A DNA stretch of 64,000 bases from assembly GCF_003576595.1 (NCBI RefSeq), contig NZ_NQOU01000002.1, forward strand, positions 310,001-374,000, in the 5' to 3' direction. The stretch is from Neopusillimonas maritima. Its GTDB lineage: Bacteria > Pseudomonadota > Gammaproteobacteria > Burkholderiales > Burkholderiaceae_B. The notes beneath the pieces were generated by a model. That model had not been told where the DNA came from, made no database searches, and saw only the letters and a program-made list of their open reading frames with translations. Positions 1-7,412 of this stretch are shown piece by piece. How positions within the stretch are numbered: the first letter of the stretch is position 1; each line of letters starts with the position of its first letter. The translations under genes and the position numbers were made by a program.

Positions 1-1899
1 CTGCGACAAAAGGAATGGGGCTTCTTTGACCTTGTCATAGAGCTTCAGAAGGCGTTGTTCAGCCCGGCTCAAGATAATGCTATACAGCAATGGCTGAATC
101 TTCACCTTGTCGTTGTCTTCGGTGCGGGTGCCACCCTCACCACTCTCAATCTGATCTCCCAGAACAAAGCCATCCACCCGCGTCTCAGGCTGGATATACC
201 CCTTTTTCTTCAACTCTTTCACATACTTCCAAATTTGTTCCTTTTCCTTAGACCCGAGTGAGAGCTTGGTGGTCTTCAGGTCAACAATGACAAGATGGCC
301 CACGCCCGTCTCTTCGTGATCTTCGTTATAGGATGGAAGGGAGTAGAAGCCAGTGCTGCCATCACCGCGGATCACAAAGTCTGGTCTATTTAATGAAGCC
401 TTGTCGGCCTTACCATCAAACAACTCGCGGATGACTGTCGTCATGCCTTTGTTGGACGTAAAGTGAATGGATTCAAACTTATCTCCAAACATCCAAAGGC
501 CTTTTGCAAAGAGCGGCTGGAGTTCCTTGACTTCATCGATACCTGTAACTTGTATCTTGATGCGAAGTTCGTTGATGACCCTCAAGCGGCTCTGAATTTC
601 GTCAAGGACAATCTTTGCCATGCCAATGGTCCACTGGCTCAGGACTTCATGAAGGGCATCTAGATCATGCGGGTCTTGATTGTGCAGGATTTCTAGCAAA
701 CCATACTGCGATTTGCTCTTCTCCAGCTTCGCCAGAATACTGGTCAGTTGCACGATCTCCTGTTCACCGAAGTTTGGGCAGGTATCCACCACCTCATTAA
801 CGAATGTTGTGACACGATCCTTGCTCAAAAGAGGCAGGGCGTTGACGGAGTGCCCCACTCGCTCAAGGACGGCGCTACGCTTGTCTTCCCGTTCGGCGGC
901 ACTGGTGTTGTCAATGATCTCCCGAATCTTTTCTTGGACGATTGGTCTGGTCACTTCCCATGCTACGTTTTTTTCAACAAAGCCTGACCAATCTTCCTTG
1001 ACGGCATTTTCCTTGTTGAGAAAGTCAGCTTGAACGATAAAGGTGAAGCGCTTAGCCTTCTCAGTCCTGCCGTCAAGAATTCGCTCAACGTCATCACCAC
1101 GCCAACGACATTCACCCACAGCTCGGTTCATGACCCACCACGCGATGCCATGCTGCTTCGTCGTCTTGTCGGCTTTGCGGGTATCGATGTGATAGATCTT
1201 GACCGTGCCATAATTAGGCACTTCAACGTCCACGATAGAAAGGGACGACTGACCGATGTCGGCAAACGAAATGGGGGTACCATTTAAAATCACCTTGAAC
1301 GAAGGGTTTGCAAGAAACCGGCCCCCTAGAAGCTCACGTAGCTGTTCTACGGACAGGTTGATCTGTCGGATTTCACCTTCACCTGTGATTGCCGTACCAT
1401 GTCCCACCGCATCCTTGTCAACGAACTCCACGAGTTCTATGACAAGCGGCTTGCTGGGTGTCCTGCTGACCTTGCAGACGAACTTCTGACCATCTTTGAT
1501 TGACGTGATCTGGTAGCTTTTGGTGAGGCAAAAACTGGCGAATCGACCTTTGCCATTCTTGCCAAATACGACGCGCGGAATACCTTCGACACCTGAAGGT
1601 GGTGCCGTTGTGTCACCACCTTTGGCGATACGGTTATAGGATAGGGCTCGCCAGATGTAATCAAACTCTGCGAGGGTCATACCCTTCCCATTATCAGAGA
1701 TGGAAAACTGCTGGTTCTTCTTCGGATCGGGCCAAGTTATGTTCACTTCAGTGGCGTATGCATCCCAGCAGTTGGCAACAAGCTCAACAATGGCCGTACT
1801 GGGATTGGTGATGATAGAACCGGCCCAACTCTCAAGAAACCTGTCTTCATAAAAGAGGTCTTCTTGCTGCAAATTTTTAGTATTTGAAGAATCAGCCAC
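1..1899 (-). CDS. GHKL ATPase with C-terminal PD-(D/E)XK-like motif (3' end outside window)
   Basis: An uninterrupted minus-strand frame of 633 codons runs off the left edge. It starts at a GTG preceded by GGGAGA about 5 bases upstream; an in-frame stop lies near 1990. The N-terminus has the Bergerat fold signatures: an N box (ELVANCWDA, about residue 41), DNGKGM (about 72) and a glycine-rich lid GKNGKGRFASF (about 117). Much further on, PDFVI (about 505) and VDLK (about 542) have the order and hydrophobic setting of a PD-(D/E)XK nuclease core, followed by a Lys-rich helix. GHKL ATPases related to MutL and MORC are known from prokaryotic restriction and defence contexts, and a type I restriction system lies in the same island, so a DNA-acting defence role is inferred. 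The ATPase call is firm; the nuclease call is a motif reading. The C-terminus cannot be seen. Confidence 0.8.
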   Translation of the reverse strand, partial: MADSSNTKNLQQEDLFYEDRFLESWAGSIITNPSTAIVELVANCWDAYATEVNITWPDPKKNQQFSISDNGKGMTLAEFDYIWRALSYNRIAKGGDTTAPPSGVEGIPRVVFGKNGKGRFASFCLTKSYQITSIKDGQKFVCKVSRTPSKPLVIELVEFVDKDAVGHGTAITGEGEIRQINLSVEQLRELLGGRFLANPSFKVILNGTPISFADIGQSSLSIVDVEVPNYGTVKIYHIDTRKADKTTKQHGIAWWVMNRAVGECRWRGDDVERILDGRTEKAKRFTFIVQADFLNKENAVKEDWSGFVEKNVAWEVTRPIVQEKIREIIDNTSAAEREDKRSAVLERVGHSVNALPLLSKDRVTTFVNEVVDTCPNFGEQEIVQLTSILAKLEKSKSQYGLLEILHNQDPHDLDALHEVLSQWTIGMAKIVLDEIQSRLRVINELRIKIQVTGIDEVKELQPLFAKGLWMFGDKFESIHFTSNKGMTTVIRELFDGKADKASLNRPDFVIRGDGSTGFYSLPSYNEDHEETGVGHLVIVDLKTTKLSLGSKEKEQIWKYVKELKKKGYIQPETRVDGFVLGDQIESGEGGTRTEDNDKVKIQPLLYSIILSRAEQRLLKLYDKVKEAPFLLSQ

Positions 1900-2135
1900 C
1901 GTGTCTCCCAAATCATCGTCTAGTGTATCGTCAGCATCCTCATCCCATCTTTTCAGTGATGCGTGCGGCGCAGTCTGAAATATCGGTACAACTTATAGAG
2001 ACTCAATGAGCGTGCCAATATCACTCCAGCGGAAGCAATTCCGGTTCGCTCCGCCATCTCCCGCGACACTCTACCTATACCCGCTTTGGCATCGCCATTG
2101 ACTGACTGCTCTCGGCCGGACAGCGGCTATTTTTA

Positions 2136-2324
2136 CTATGGTACAGTCTGATTGTAAGCAAATATCACACTTCTGTCTGCTTGCCATTCCTGTGCGGCAT
2201 CAACTTCAATACCAAGGTATCGCATCATGCTGTCGAGCTTGGTGTGACTGAGAAGCGATTAAATTGCTCTCAGACTTTGCATGCGGCAGTAGATTAGGGA
2301 TGCCTTTGTCCTTTGCATTGTCAT
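2136..2324 (-). pseudogene. C-terminal fossil of a tyrosine recombinase/integrase
   Basis: The minus strand reads RTKASLIYCRMQSLRAI, stop, SLLSHTKLDSMMRYLGIEVD and ends at a TAG at 2138. This matches the end of phage-type integrases, where an arginine segment is followed by LLGHTKLxSTxRYLGIE with the catalytic His and Tyr. One in-frame TAA interrupts it, and no integrase sequence is seen upstream, so it is a dead fragment. The rest of 1900-2463 holds no gene that I recognise. The fossil indicates an older integrase-driven insertion at the left of the island. Confidence 0.7.
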
Positions 2325-2463
2325 TGTTTGCGTTCCGTAAACCGTCCGCTCCTGGCCGAAGGCTGACGTGCGCCAGCGGCAAGGCGCGGTGCTGAAGGAG
2401 TCTTCTTTCTGAGATTGAGCACATCCCAATATACTTTGATGCCACCATTATTTCTTTTTGTGC

Positions 2464-2676
2464 TTATTTAAGCAATGTGTGAACTTCATTGCTTAGTTCC
2501 GTTGCCAGCCAGAGTATTCGGTCTTGATCTTCAGGCGAAAGTTCGGTGAAGTTCTCATACCCAGGCCCTGATATCAAAATCAGTAAAGCACGCAGTTGAG
2601 AGGCCTTTGCTGTCAGTAAATCGTAGTTATCCACAGGCACAGAGAACTGTCCTTTTTTTTTAGGTTTTGCTTCCAT
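2464..2676 (-). CDS. small hypothetical protein paired with the AAA+ ATPase
   Basis: A 70-residue acidic protein with a basic N-terminal stretch (KPKKKG). It begins 24 bases after the AAA+ gene stop and has AAGGGA about 8 bases before its ATG, so the two are probably co-transcribed. It has no membrane segment or known motif; most of it is predicted helical, with the segment SQLRALLILI. I do not recognise the family. The clean ribosome binding site and tight spacing argue that it is a real gene. Confidence 0.6.
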   Translation of the reverse strand: MEAKPKKKGQFSVPVDNYDLLTAKASQLRALLILISGPGYENFTELSPEDQDRILWLATELSNEVHTLLK

Positions 2677-2700
2677 ATTCGGTTTCCCTTTTGATGAGAG

Positions 2701-4455
2701 TTAATGCACTTTATGTGTTTGCTCATTACCAAGCAAATCCAAGATAGCGGCCCGCATCTCCCGGGGAGATAGGCCGACCAGTTTTGCTCGCTGTTCATCT
2801 GTTAGCGTCACGGCCCCTTCGGGCAAGTTCCACATTTTTTCCAGGTTTCTGACTACGCCGCTGATCAGGACGGGCGCATGATCCTCTCCTGGTGGCGGAA
2901 AGTGTACGGGCCGAAGGCGCGACATTAAGGGTTCAGAAATTGTCTCCAGCGAATTAGCGGTGGTGATGTAAATACAGTGCGATAAGTCGCACTCGGCCAT
3001 CAAATAAATATCGTGATAACGTTTTGCGTTTCCGGGTTCGAGCAAATCCAATAATGCTTCCTGCGGATCGCCGCCGTTACTGTACCCAGCATGCGCTTTA
3101 TCAATTTCATCGAGAACGAATAAAGGGTTGGGTACCTGCGTTTGATGAATGAACTCAACAATCTTTGACGGGCGCTGGCCTGCCCACCCACGAGTAACGC
3201 CTTTCAGCACTTTTGTATCGCACATACCCGCAAGGTTGATAACCGAGCTTGGCGTCTCCAATAGCTCGCTTAAGCGCTGCGCAAAACGCGTTTTGCCTGT
3301 CCCAGGTTTACCCACCAACAGTACCGGTGCCATACCCAGTCGTGTCACACCGTGGCGCCGGCGGGCGATCAAATCATTCATTACGACGCGAATAGCGTCT
3401 TGCGCCCAAGGAAACTCGCTGAATAGCTGTTCGCGCATGCGCAGCAGCTCCTCTAAAACCGGAAAAGTTTTAAACCGCACTGGCTTTTGCAATGAGGCAT
3501 ACTGCTTTAAAACAAGTAGGTCATCTCGATCACTGGAGGCAGGAATTTGACCTTTAATCACAACCAGCTGATCAACAGCGTTGGTCTGTGCCTGATGGTT
3601 GGCCTGGGACACATTACGATCATCAGAACTGCCCGGCTGAGTCTCTGTACATTGCTTTACAAGTTGGGGGATATAAGAAGAAACGATGTATTTTTGTTCG
3701 ATGAGCAATTGTTTTACTTCGTCTGAAATATCGTTACTCATTGACTCAATCAGGCGATCCCAAAACGGCGCAAACCATTGAAGTGTTTTGAATCGCTTGA
3801 CGATCAGTGGCTCATCACCGTTGTACTTACGAATGCTCTTTGGCGGCTCGTCAGGTAAAAGCAGCAAGTAATTAACAATACAGCTCACGGCGCACTGATG
3901 CGCTTGCAGATCCCAGTGCTCAAAATTGTTTTGAGAGGCAGTGAGTGTTAAACGGATGCCTTCATACCAGGCCTGCGCGACCCGGACATCAATGCGAAAT
4001 CGTGCATTGTCTTTTCTCGCCCTTAACTCCGGCAACGGGTTTGTGTTCAAGTCAATTGAAACTTTTAAATCGCATTGCTTGAGCATCTCATTGGCAAGTT
4101 CCCATACGCCGACAATACTGCCTAATTGTTGCGCCAACTCAAACCAGGCAAGTGACTCACTTCGACCAAGCTGTGCTGGCGCAGCCGGCGCATTATGTTT
4201 TACAAAACGACCAACCTCGACAGCCGCTTGCGCGCGACGGTGGTTTGACTCTTTTTCATCTACGAGAACATGCAGCGTTTCGCGCATTGCGTCATGGAAA
4301 ATAGGCGCATCTGGTGGACTCAAATAAATTAACGTCAAGAAATCATCACCAAAAAAGCCATTAAAGGGAATTTGGTCGATCAGCGATGAATCGTCTCTTT
4401 CCACGTCTAGTTCGGGTGCTTGATGGACTCGGTCAACAAATACTCTGAAACTCAT
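2701..4455 (-). CDS. Lon-like AAA+ ATPase without a protease domain
   Basis: A 584-residue protein. I chose the ATG at 4455 because GGAG lies 7 bases upstream; a longer frame opens at 4506 without such a site. The first ~330 residues are an unassigned helical region. The C-terminal third is an AAA+ module: Walker A GKPGTGKT near residue 382, Walker B LFVLDEIDKA, sensor-1-like ITTANSLE and the arginine-containing SRLRP, most like the ATPase domain of Lon. There is no Ser-Lys protease domain after it, so it should act as a remodeller or switch. It is followed by the 70-residue ORF. Lone Lon-like ATPases with private N-termini occur in mobile islands, but the function here is unknown. Confidence 0.75.
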   Translation of the reverse strand: MSFRVFVDRVHQAPELDVERDDSSLIDQIPFNGFFGDDFLTLIYLSPPDAPIFHDAMRETLHVLVDEKESNHRRAQAAVEVGRFVKHNAPAAPAQLGRSESLAWFELAQQLGSIVGVWELANEMLKQCDLKVSIDLNTNPLPELRARKDNARFRIDVRVAQAWYEGIRLTLTASQNNFEHWDLQAHQCAVSCIVNYLLLLPDEPPKSIRKYNGDEPLIVKRFKTLQWFAPFWDRLIESMSNDISDEVKQLLIEQKYIVSSYIPQLVKQCTETQPGSSDDRNVSQANHQAQTNAVDQLVVIKGQIPASSDRDDLLVLKQYASLQKPVRFKTFPVLEELLRMREQLFSEFPWAQDAIRVVMNDLIARRRHGVTRLGMAPVLLVGKPGTGKTRFAQRLSELLETPSSVINLAGMCDTKVLKGVTRGWAGQRPSKIVEFIHQTQVPNPLFVLDEIDKAHAGYSNGGDPQEALLDLLEPGNAKRYHDIYLMAECDLSHCIYITTANSLETISEPLMSRLRPVHFPPPGEDHAPVLISGVVRNLEKMWNLPEGAVTLTDEQRAKLVGLSPREMRAAILDLLGNEQTHKVH

Positions 4456-4815
4456 GTGTTTTCTCCACGCGAGCACAACCAACAGGCGAGCGCTGGCCCT
4501 GCTCATGCATACAGCTGATAAAAATAGGGGAATTAAGATGACCCGCGCGAGTGTGGCGGGTTAGCTGGTTCGCGTGTGTATTCGCTGACTTAAGAGTGTT
4601 GCGGCAGGCATAAAAAGACTCCGGAAGAGCAGGGGTATTAACGTTGCGGCGTTGCGCCTCAAGTGATTGGGTGAGCGTTAATAATCCCAAACGGTATATT
4701 CAGACTATCAAGGGATCAGCAGGCCCGCAAGCGAATTTTGATTGTGAGCGTTTGTTTTTTCGCAACGTTATTTTTTGATGCGCATTATGATACTTTTTGA
4801 ATTCAATCAGCCTAT

Positions 4816-4934
4816 CCCGTAAGTTCTCACCTTTCGCAAGGGTGACTCATAGAGGCTGACCCTGTAAGTTCTCACCTTTAGAGCGGTCATCGAGTGGTGA
4901 GCATATCCTGTGAGTGCTCACCTTCGGAGGTGTT
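4816..4934. repeat. three spaced copies of GTAAGTTCTCACCTT, possible Tn7-like end
   Basis: Near-identical copies of CCYGTAAGTTCTCACCTT lie at about 4816, 4861 and 4915 (the last with two changes), separated by 45-55 bases. The third copy overlaps an inverted partner (GGTGAGCA ... TGCTCACC). Arrays of short spaced sites are how TnsB-type transposases mark element ends, and these lie about 1.5 kb upstream of tnsA, the side where Tn7 has its right end. I found no matching inverted set elsewhere in the window, so the other end is not identified. The rest of 4456-5153 shows no gene, only an AAGTCCT/AGGACTT hairpin near 4950. Confidence 0.45.
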
Positions 4935-5153
4935 GTTCAATCCCAACGGTGAAGTCCTAAACTAGATGGAGGACTTGTCTTTGTGTATTGCGCAAGTATG
5001 GGGAGCGGGGTGAGTGTGCGAATGGGCTTGAATCCAAAAAATGGTCATCCACAGGTGGCCGCGCCTAACCTCAAATGGAAAACATGACAAAACATCGGAT
5101 ATATATGAGTTCCAATCCGGTCTTACATCCACACTTTCTTGGCTAACCAATTT

Positions 5154-5807
5154 ATGTCTTTAGCTCCAGGACGCCCACATGATCATCAACACGAGACCGC
5201 GCGCACCCGTCTGGAACAACGGCGCTGGGGTCAAACGATACGCTGCCCTCTCTGTTGGTCAGTCGAACCTATTTATCATGAGTATCGCAAGGGCGTGCCA
5301 GGCTACTATCGATGTCGTGGTCAACCGAACGACACCCATAGCCAAGAAAAGCCTCTTCACAAACCCTACGTCTTTACCGTGCGCACGGGAACCATCATGC
5401 AGCGCTCACATATTGCACTTTCAGTTTGGGAGCGCGCCCTGGCCCTTGTGCTACCACAATGGCATTCCCTCACCAAAAGGCCCACAGCCTTTCATTTGTC
5501 ACTGGAGCTAGAGTTGACGGAAAAATCTTTAGCCCGGCTTGTACGCTTAATTCACGACATGGATGAGCGTTTCGAAAAACTGTTGCCAGTCGCCTCAACC
5601 GACGTATCAAGATTAGATGAGCAGGACAGGCGCTTTTTGCTCATGAACTATTTTCTGATGACCTATCGCGTTCATAACTTGCCTCCTACACAAGCCAGTT
5701 GGTTTAACAAGTACTCTTCCCCAAAAATCGAAGCAGGGCTAGAACACCTAAATGAACGTTTGGCGCCCATCGCAAGGCAACTCAAGAGACTGTCACAGCC
5801 AGGTTAA
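5154..5807 (+). CDS. IS1595-type zinc-ribbon protein lacking a DDE domain
   Basis: A 217-residue protein. The N-terminal half resembles the front of IS1595/ISXO2-type transposases: a ribbon CPLC ... YYRCRG, then VFTVRTGTIMQRSHIALSVW, matching the family's FTVRxGTxFxxSxIPLxxW. The second zinc knuckle is altered (one Cys; a His may substitute). After about residue 110 the sequence becomes an unrelated helical tail, with none of the catalytic acidic residues of a transposase. I took the ATG at 5154; a TTG at 5139 is also possible, and neither has a good ribosome binding site. It sits between the repeat block and the tns genes. It could be a domesticated DNA-binding accessory or simply a decayed insertion sequence. 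Confidence 0.55.
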   Translation: MSLAPGRPHDHQHETARTRLEQRRWGQTIRCPLCWSVEPIYHEYRKGVPGYYRCRGQPNDTHSQEKPLHKPYVFTVRTGTIMQRSHIALSVWERALALVLPQWHSLTKRPTAFHLSLELELTEKSLARLVRLIHDMDERFEKLLPVASTDVSRLDEQDRRFLLMNYFLMTYRVHNLPPTQASWFNKYSSPKIEAGLEHLNERLAPIARQLKRLSQPG

Positions 5808-6096
5808 GAGGGCTAATAGGTAGGACTAACAACCTAAAAAACAAAATTCCAAGTTAAGTACCATCGATTTGTTAAAACCAACGCCATATCGCCTTTGGAT
5901 TAGCCGCAAGAGTGGGTATGGTTAAACCTAAACGACACAGCGGCTTAGTGCTTTTTACCGTACCCAAACCGCCAGTCACGACCTTAAGGAATAATTCGCA
6001 GCGAAATATACATATAAAACAGCTTTAATTTTTTTCATATAAATCAATGACTTACATTGATTTTGTTGTTTTAAGATCAAGACTTTTATTGTAGGA

Positions 6097-6373
6097 TAGG
6101 GGCATCCGCAGACTGTCTCAGACAACGCGGAAGCAGACAAACTCAAGCGACAAAGTGATGAGTAGACAGGAAACGTCTGAAATAGGGAGAAACGACAACA
6201 GAGCGAGCGCAGAGACACCCAAACAATATTTGAATAACGCGAGAACTGCGCGGTAAGACCAGCAACCTGGGCAAAGGCTGCAGATCTTACTGAGTGCGCA
6301 CGAGGTTGAGCAACCCTTCGTGCATAGTGCATCGAGAGGTTGGCACTGTCAAGTGCCAATGGGGCTTTTTATT
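6097..6373 (+). ncRNA. candidate structured RNA upstream of tnsA
   Basis: Between the zinc-ribbon gene and tnsA, no coding frame fits codon use, but the + strand is rich in nested inverted repeats: TCCGC/GCGGA (about 6105-6133), GTAAGA...TCTTAC enclosing CAGC/GCTG (about 6253-6290), GCACGA/TCGTGC enclosing GGTTG/CAACC (about 6297-6322), then the terminator hairpin at 6340. A TAGGAT box just before 6097 could be the -10 of its promoter. A free-standing RNA or a leader controlling tnsA both fit. I do not recognise it as 6S, tmRNA, RNase P or SRP RNA. The region 5808-6096 holds only AT-rich sequence. Confidence 0.4.
6340..6373 (+). terminator. rho-independent terminator ahead of tnsA
   Basis: A perfect 8-bp stem TTGGCACT/AGTGCCAA with a 4-base loop is followed by TGGGGCTTTTTATT. 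It would end a transcript started near 6097 before tnsA, or act as an attenuator. Confidence 0.65.
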
Positions 6374-6430
6374 GCCCAAAAAATGCAGCGCAGTTCCGTA
6401 TCCGACAAGCACCTTATGGATATGGAGACT

Positions 6431-7411
6431 ATGTCTAGAGTACCCCTTATTAGCCCTGAGCGGCTATTTAGAATCGAAAAGCGCCAGAGCATCCCACGTT
6501 GGCAAAACGAGTACGAACCAGCCATGAAGGCTACCCGCGATGAGGCTCCGAGCATCAGCCGCCCATCCACCTTGTTTTGGTCAAAGATTGGCCGCGACTT
6601 ACATTTTATGTCATTGGCCGAGCGCCACGTTTGCATCCTGGCACTATATCACCCAGGGCTAATTGACGTACACGAGCAACATGCCCTTGAGCGATTCGAT
6701 GCCCCACACCCTTTAGCCGATCACCCTCGCGCTCGTCATCTGCGCCTGCCACCTTTACGCGGTACGGTCTCGATCACGGAAGAAATGGGCATTCCATCAG
6801 CGCATCCAGTTGTCAACATCCCAGACAAATCCAACTCAAACAATACACTGCGTGCCGCATTTCCCTTTATTGGCGATCTCTTACTGTTTATGGTCGATGA
6901 CATCGAACCATACTGTGTAAATTGGAGCATTAAAACGACACGCACAGCGTTTTATGACAAAAAGGTAGCGACAAGAAACGCCAAAAGTCGACTCCATGAC
7001 TGCGCTTTGAGCGACCGCCACCTGATCGAACAGCGCTATTTTGCCGATGCTGGCATTGCATCACACTTCATCGCAGCGGACGAGTTTGATAGTCACCTCA
7101 TCGCTAACCTGAACGCGCTTTGTGCCAAAGCCCAGCAGCCAATTATTCTCGATTGGCAGAGACAGGAAGAGCTGATTGTAAAGTTTCAAAAAATTGTAGG
7201 CACCCGCACCACGCCACTGGCAATTATGGAGCCTGCGATGAGGCAAATAGGCTGCAGCCGTCAGGACTTTGTCGCGACCTTGTACTCGGCCATCTGGAAT
7301 CGAAGAGTACGGGTCGATCTTTACCAACCCGTTCTGGTGGATAAACCACTCAAAGCCGAGCGTCGTGATGTGCTGCTGGACTATGCACATCTTTTCTCTC
7401 GGGGGCAATAG
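6431..7411 (+). CDS. tnsA: TnsA-like transposon endonuclease
   Basis: A 326-residue protein that would cut the 5' strands at transposon ends alongside TnsB. The restriction-endonuclease-like core is visible: Glu in SLAER (residue 64), Asp in FIGDLLL (149) and Lys in NWSIK (168), in the order of Glu-63, Asp-114 and Lys-132 of Tn7 TnsA. At the place of Tn7 Gln-130 this protein has Ser-166. The start is uncertain: the frame opens at 6320, but that would put the terminator hairpin inside the gene; 6383 is possible; 6431 has GGAG just upstream. Its stop lies 1 base before tnsB. The gene is longer than Tn7 tnsA (273 residues), mainly because of its N-terminus and C-terminal winged-helix part. Confidence 0.85.
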   Translation: MSRVPLISPERLFRIEKRQSIPRWQNEYEPAMKATRDEAPSISRPSTLFWSKIGRDLHFMSLAERHVCILALYHPGLIDVHEQHALERFDAPHPLADHPRARHLRLPPLRGTVSITEEMGIPSAHPVVNIPDKSNSNNTLRAAFPFIGDLLLFMVDDIEPYCVNWSIKTTRTAFYDKKVATRNAKSRLHDCALSDRHLIEQRYFADAGIASHFIAADEFDSHLIANLNALCAKAQQPIILDWQRQEELIVKFQKIVGTRTTPLAIMEPAMRQIGCSRQDFVATLYSAIWNRRVRVDLYQPVLVDKPLKAERRDVLLDYAHLFSRGQ

Positions 7412-7412
7412 C

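Noticed and set aside
4507-4690. Extension of the AAA+ gene to upstream starts and the overlapping 85-codon ORF
   Set aside because: The ribosome binding site at 4455 and the non-coding look of the extra codons favour the shorter gene.
5976-6359. Minus-strand 127-codon ORF over the candidate RNA
   Set aside because: Composition is Ser/Arg/Leu-rich without domain logic, no ribosome binding site, and inverted repeats explain the region better.
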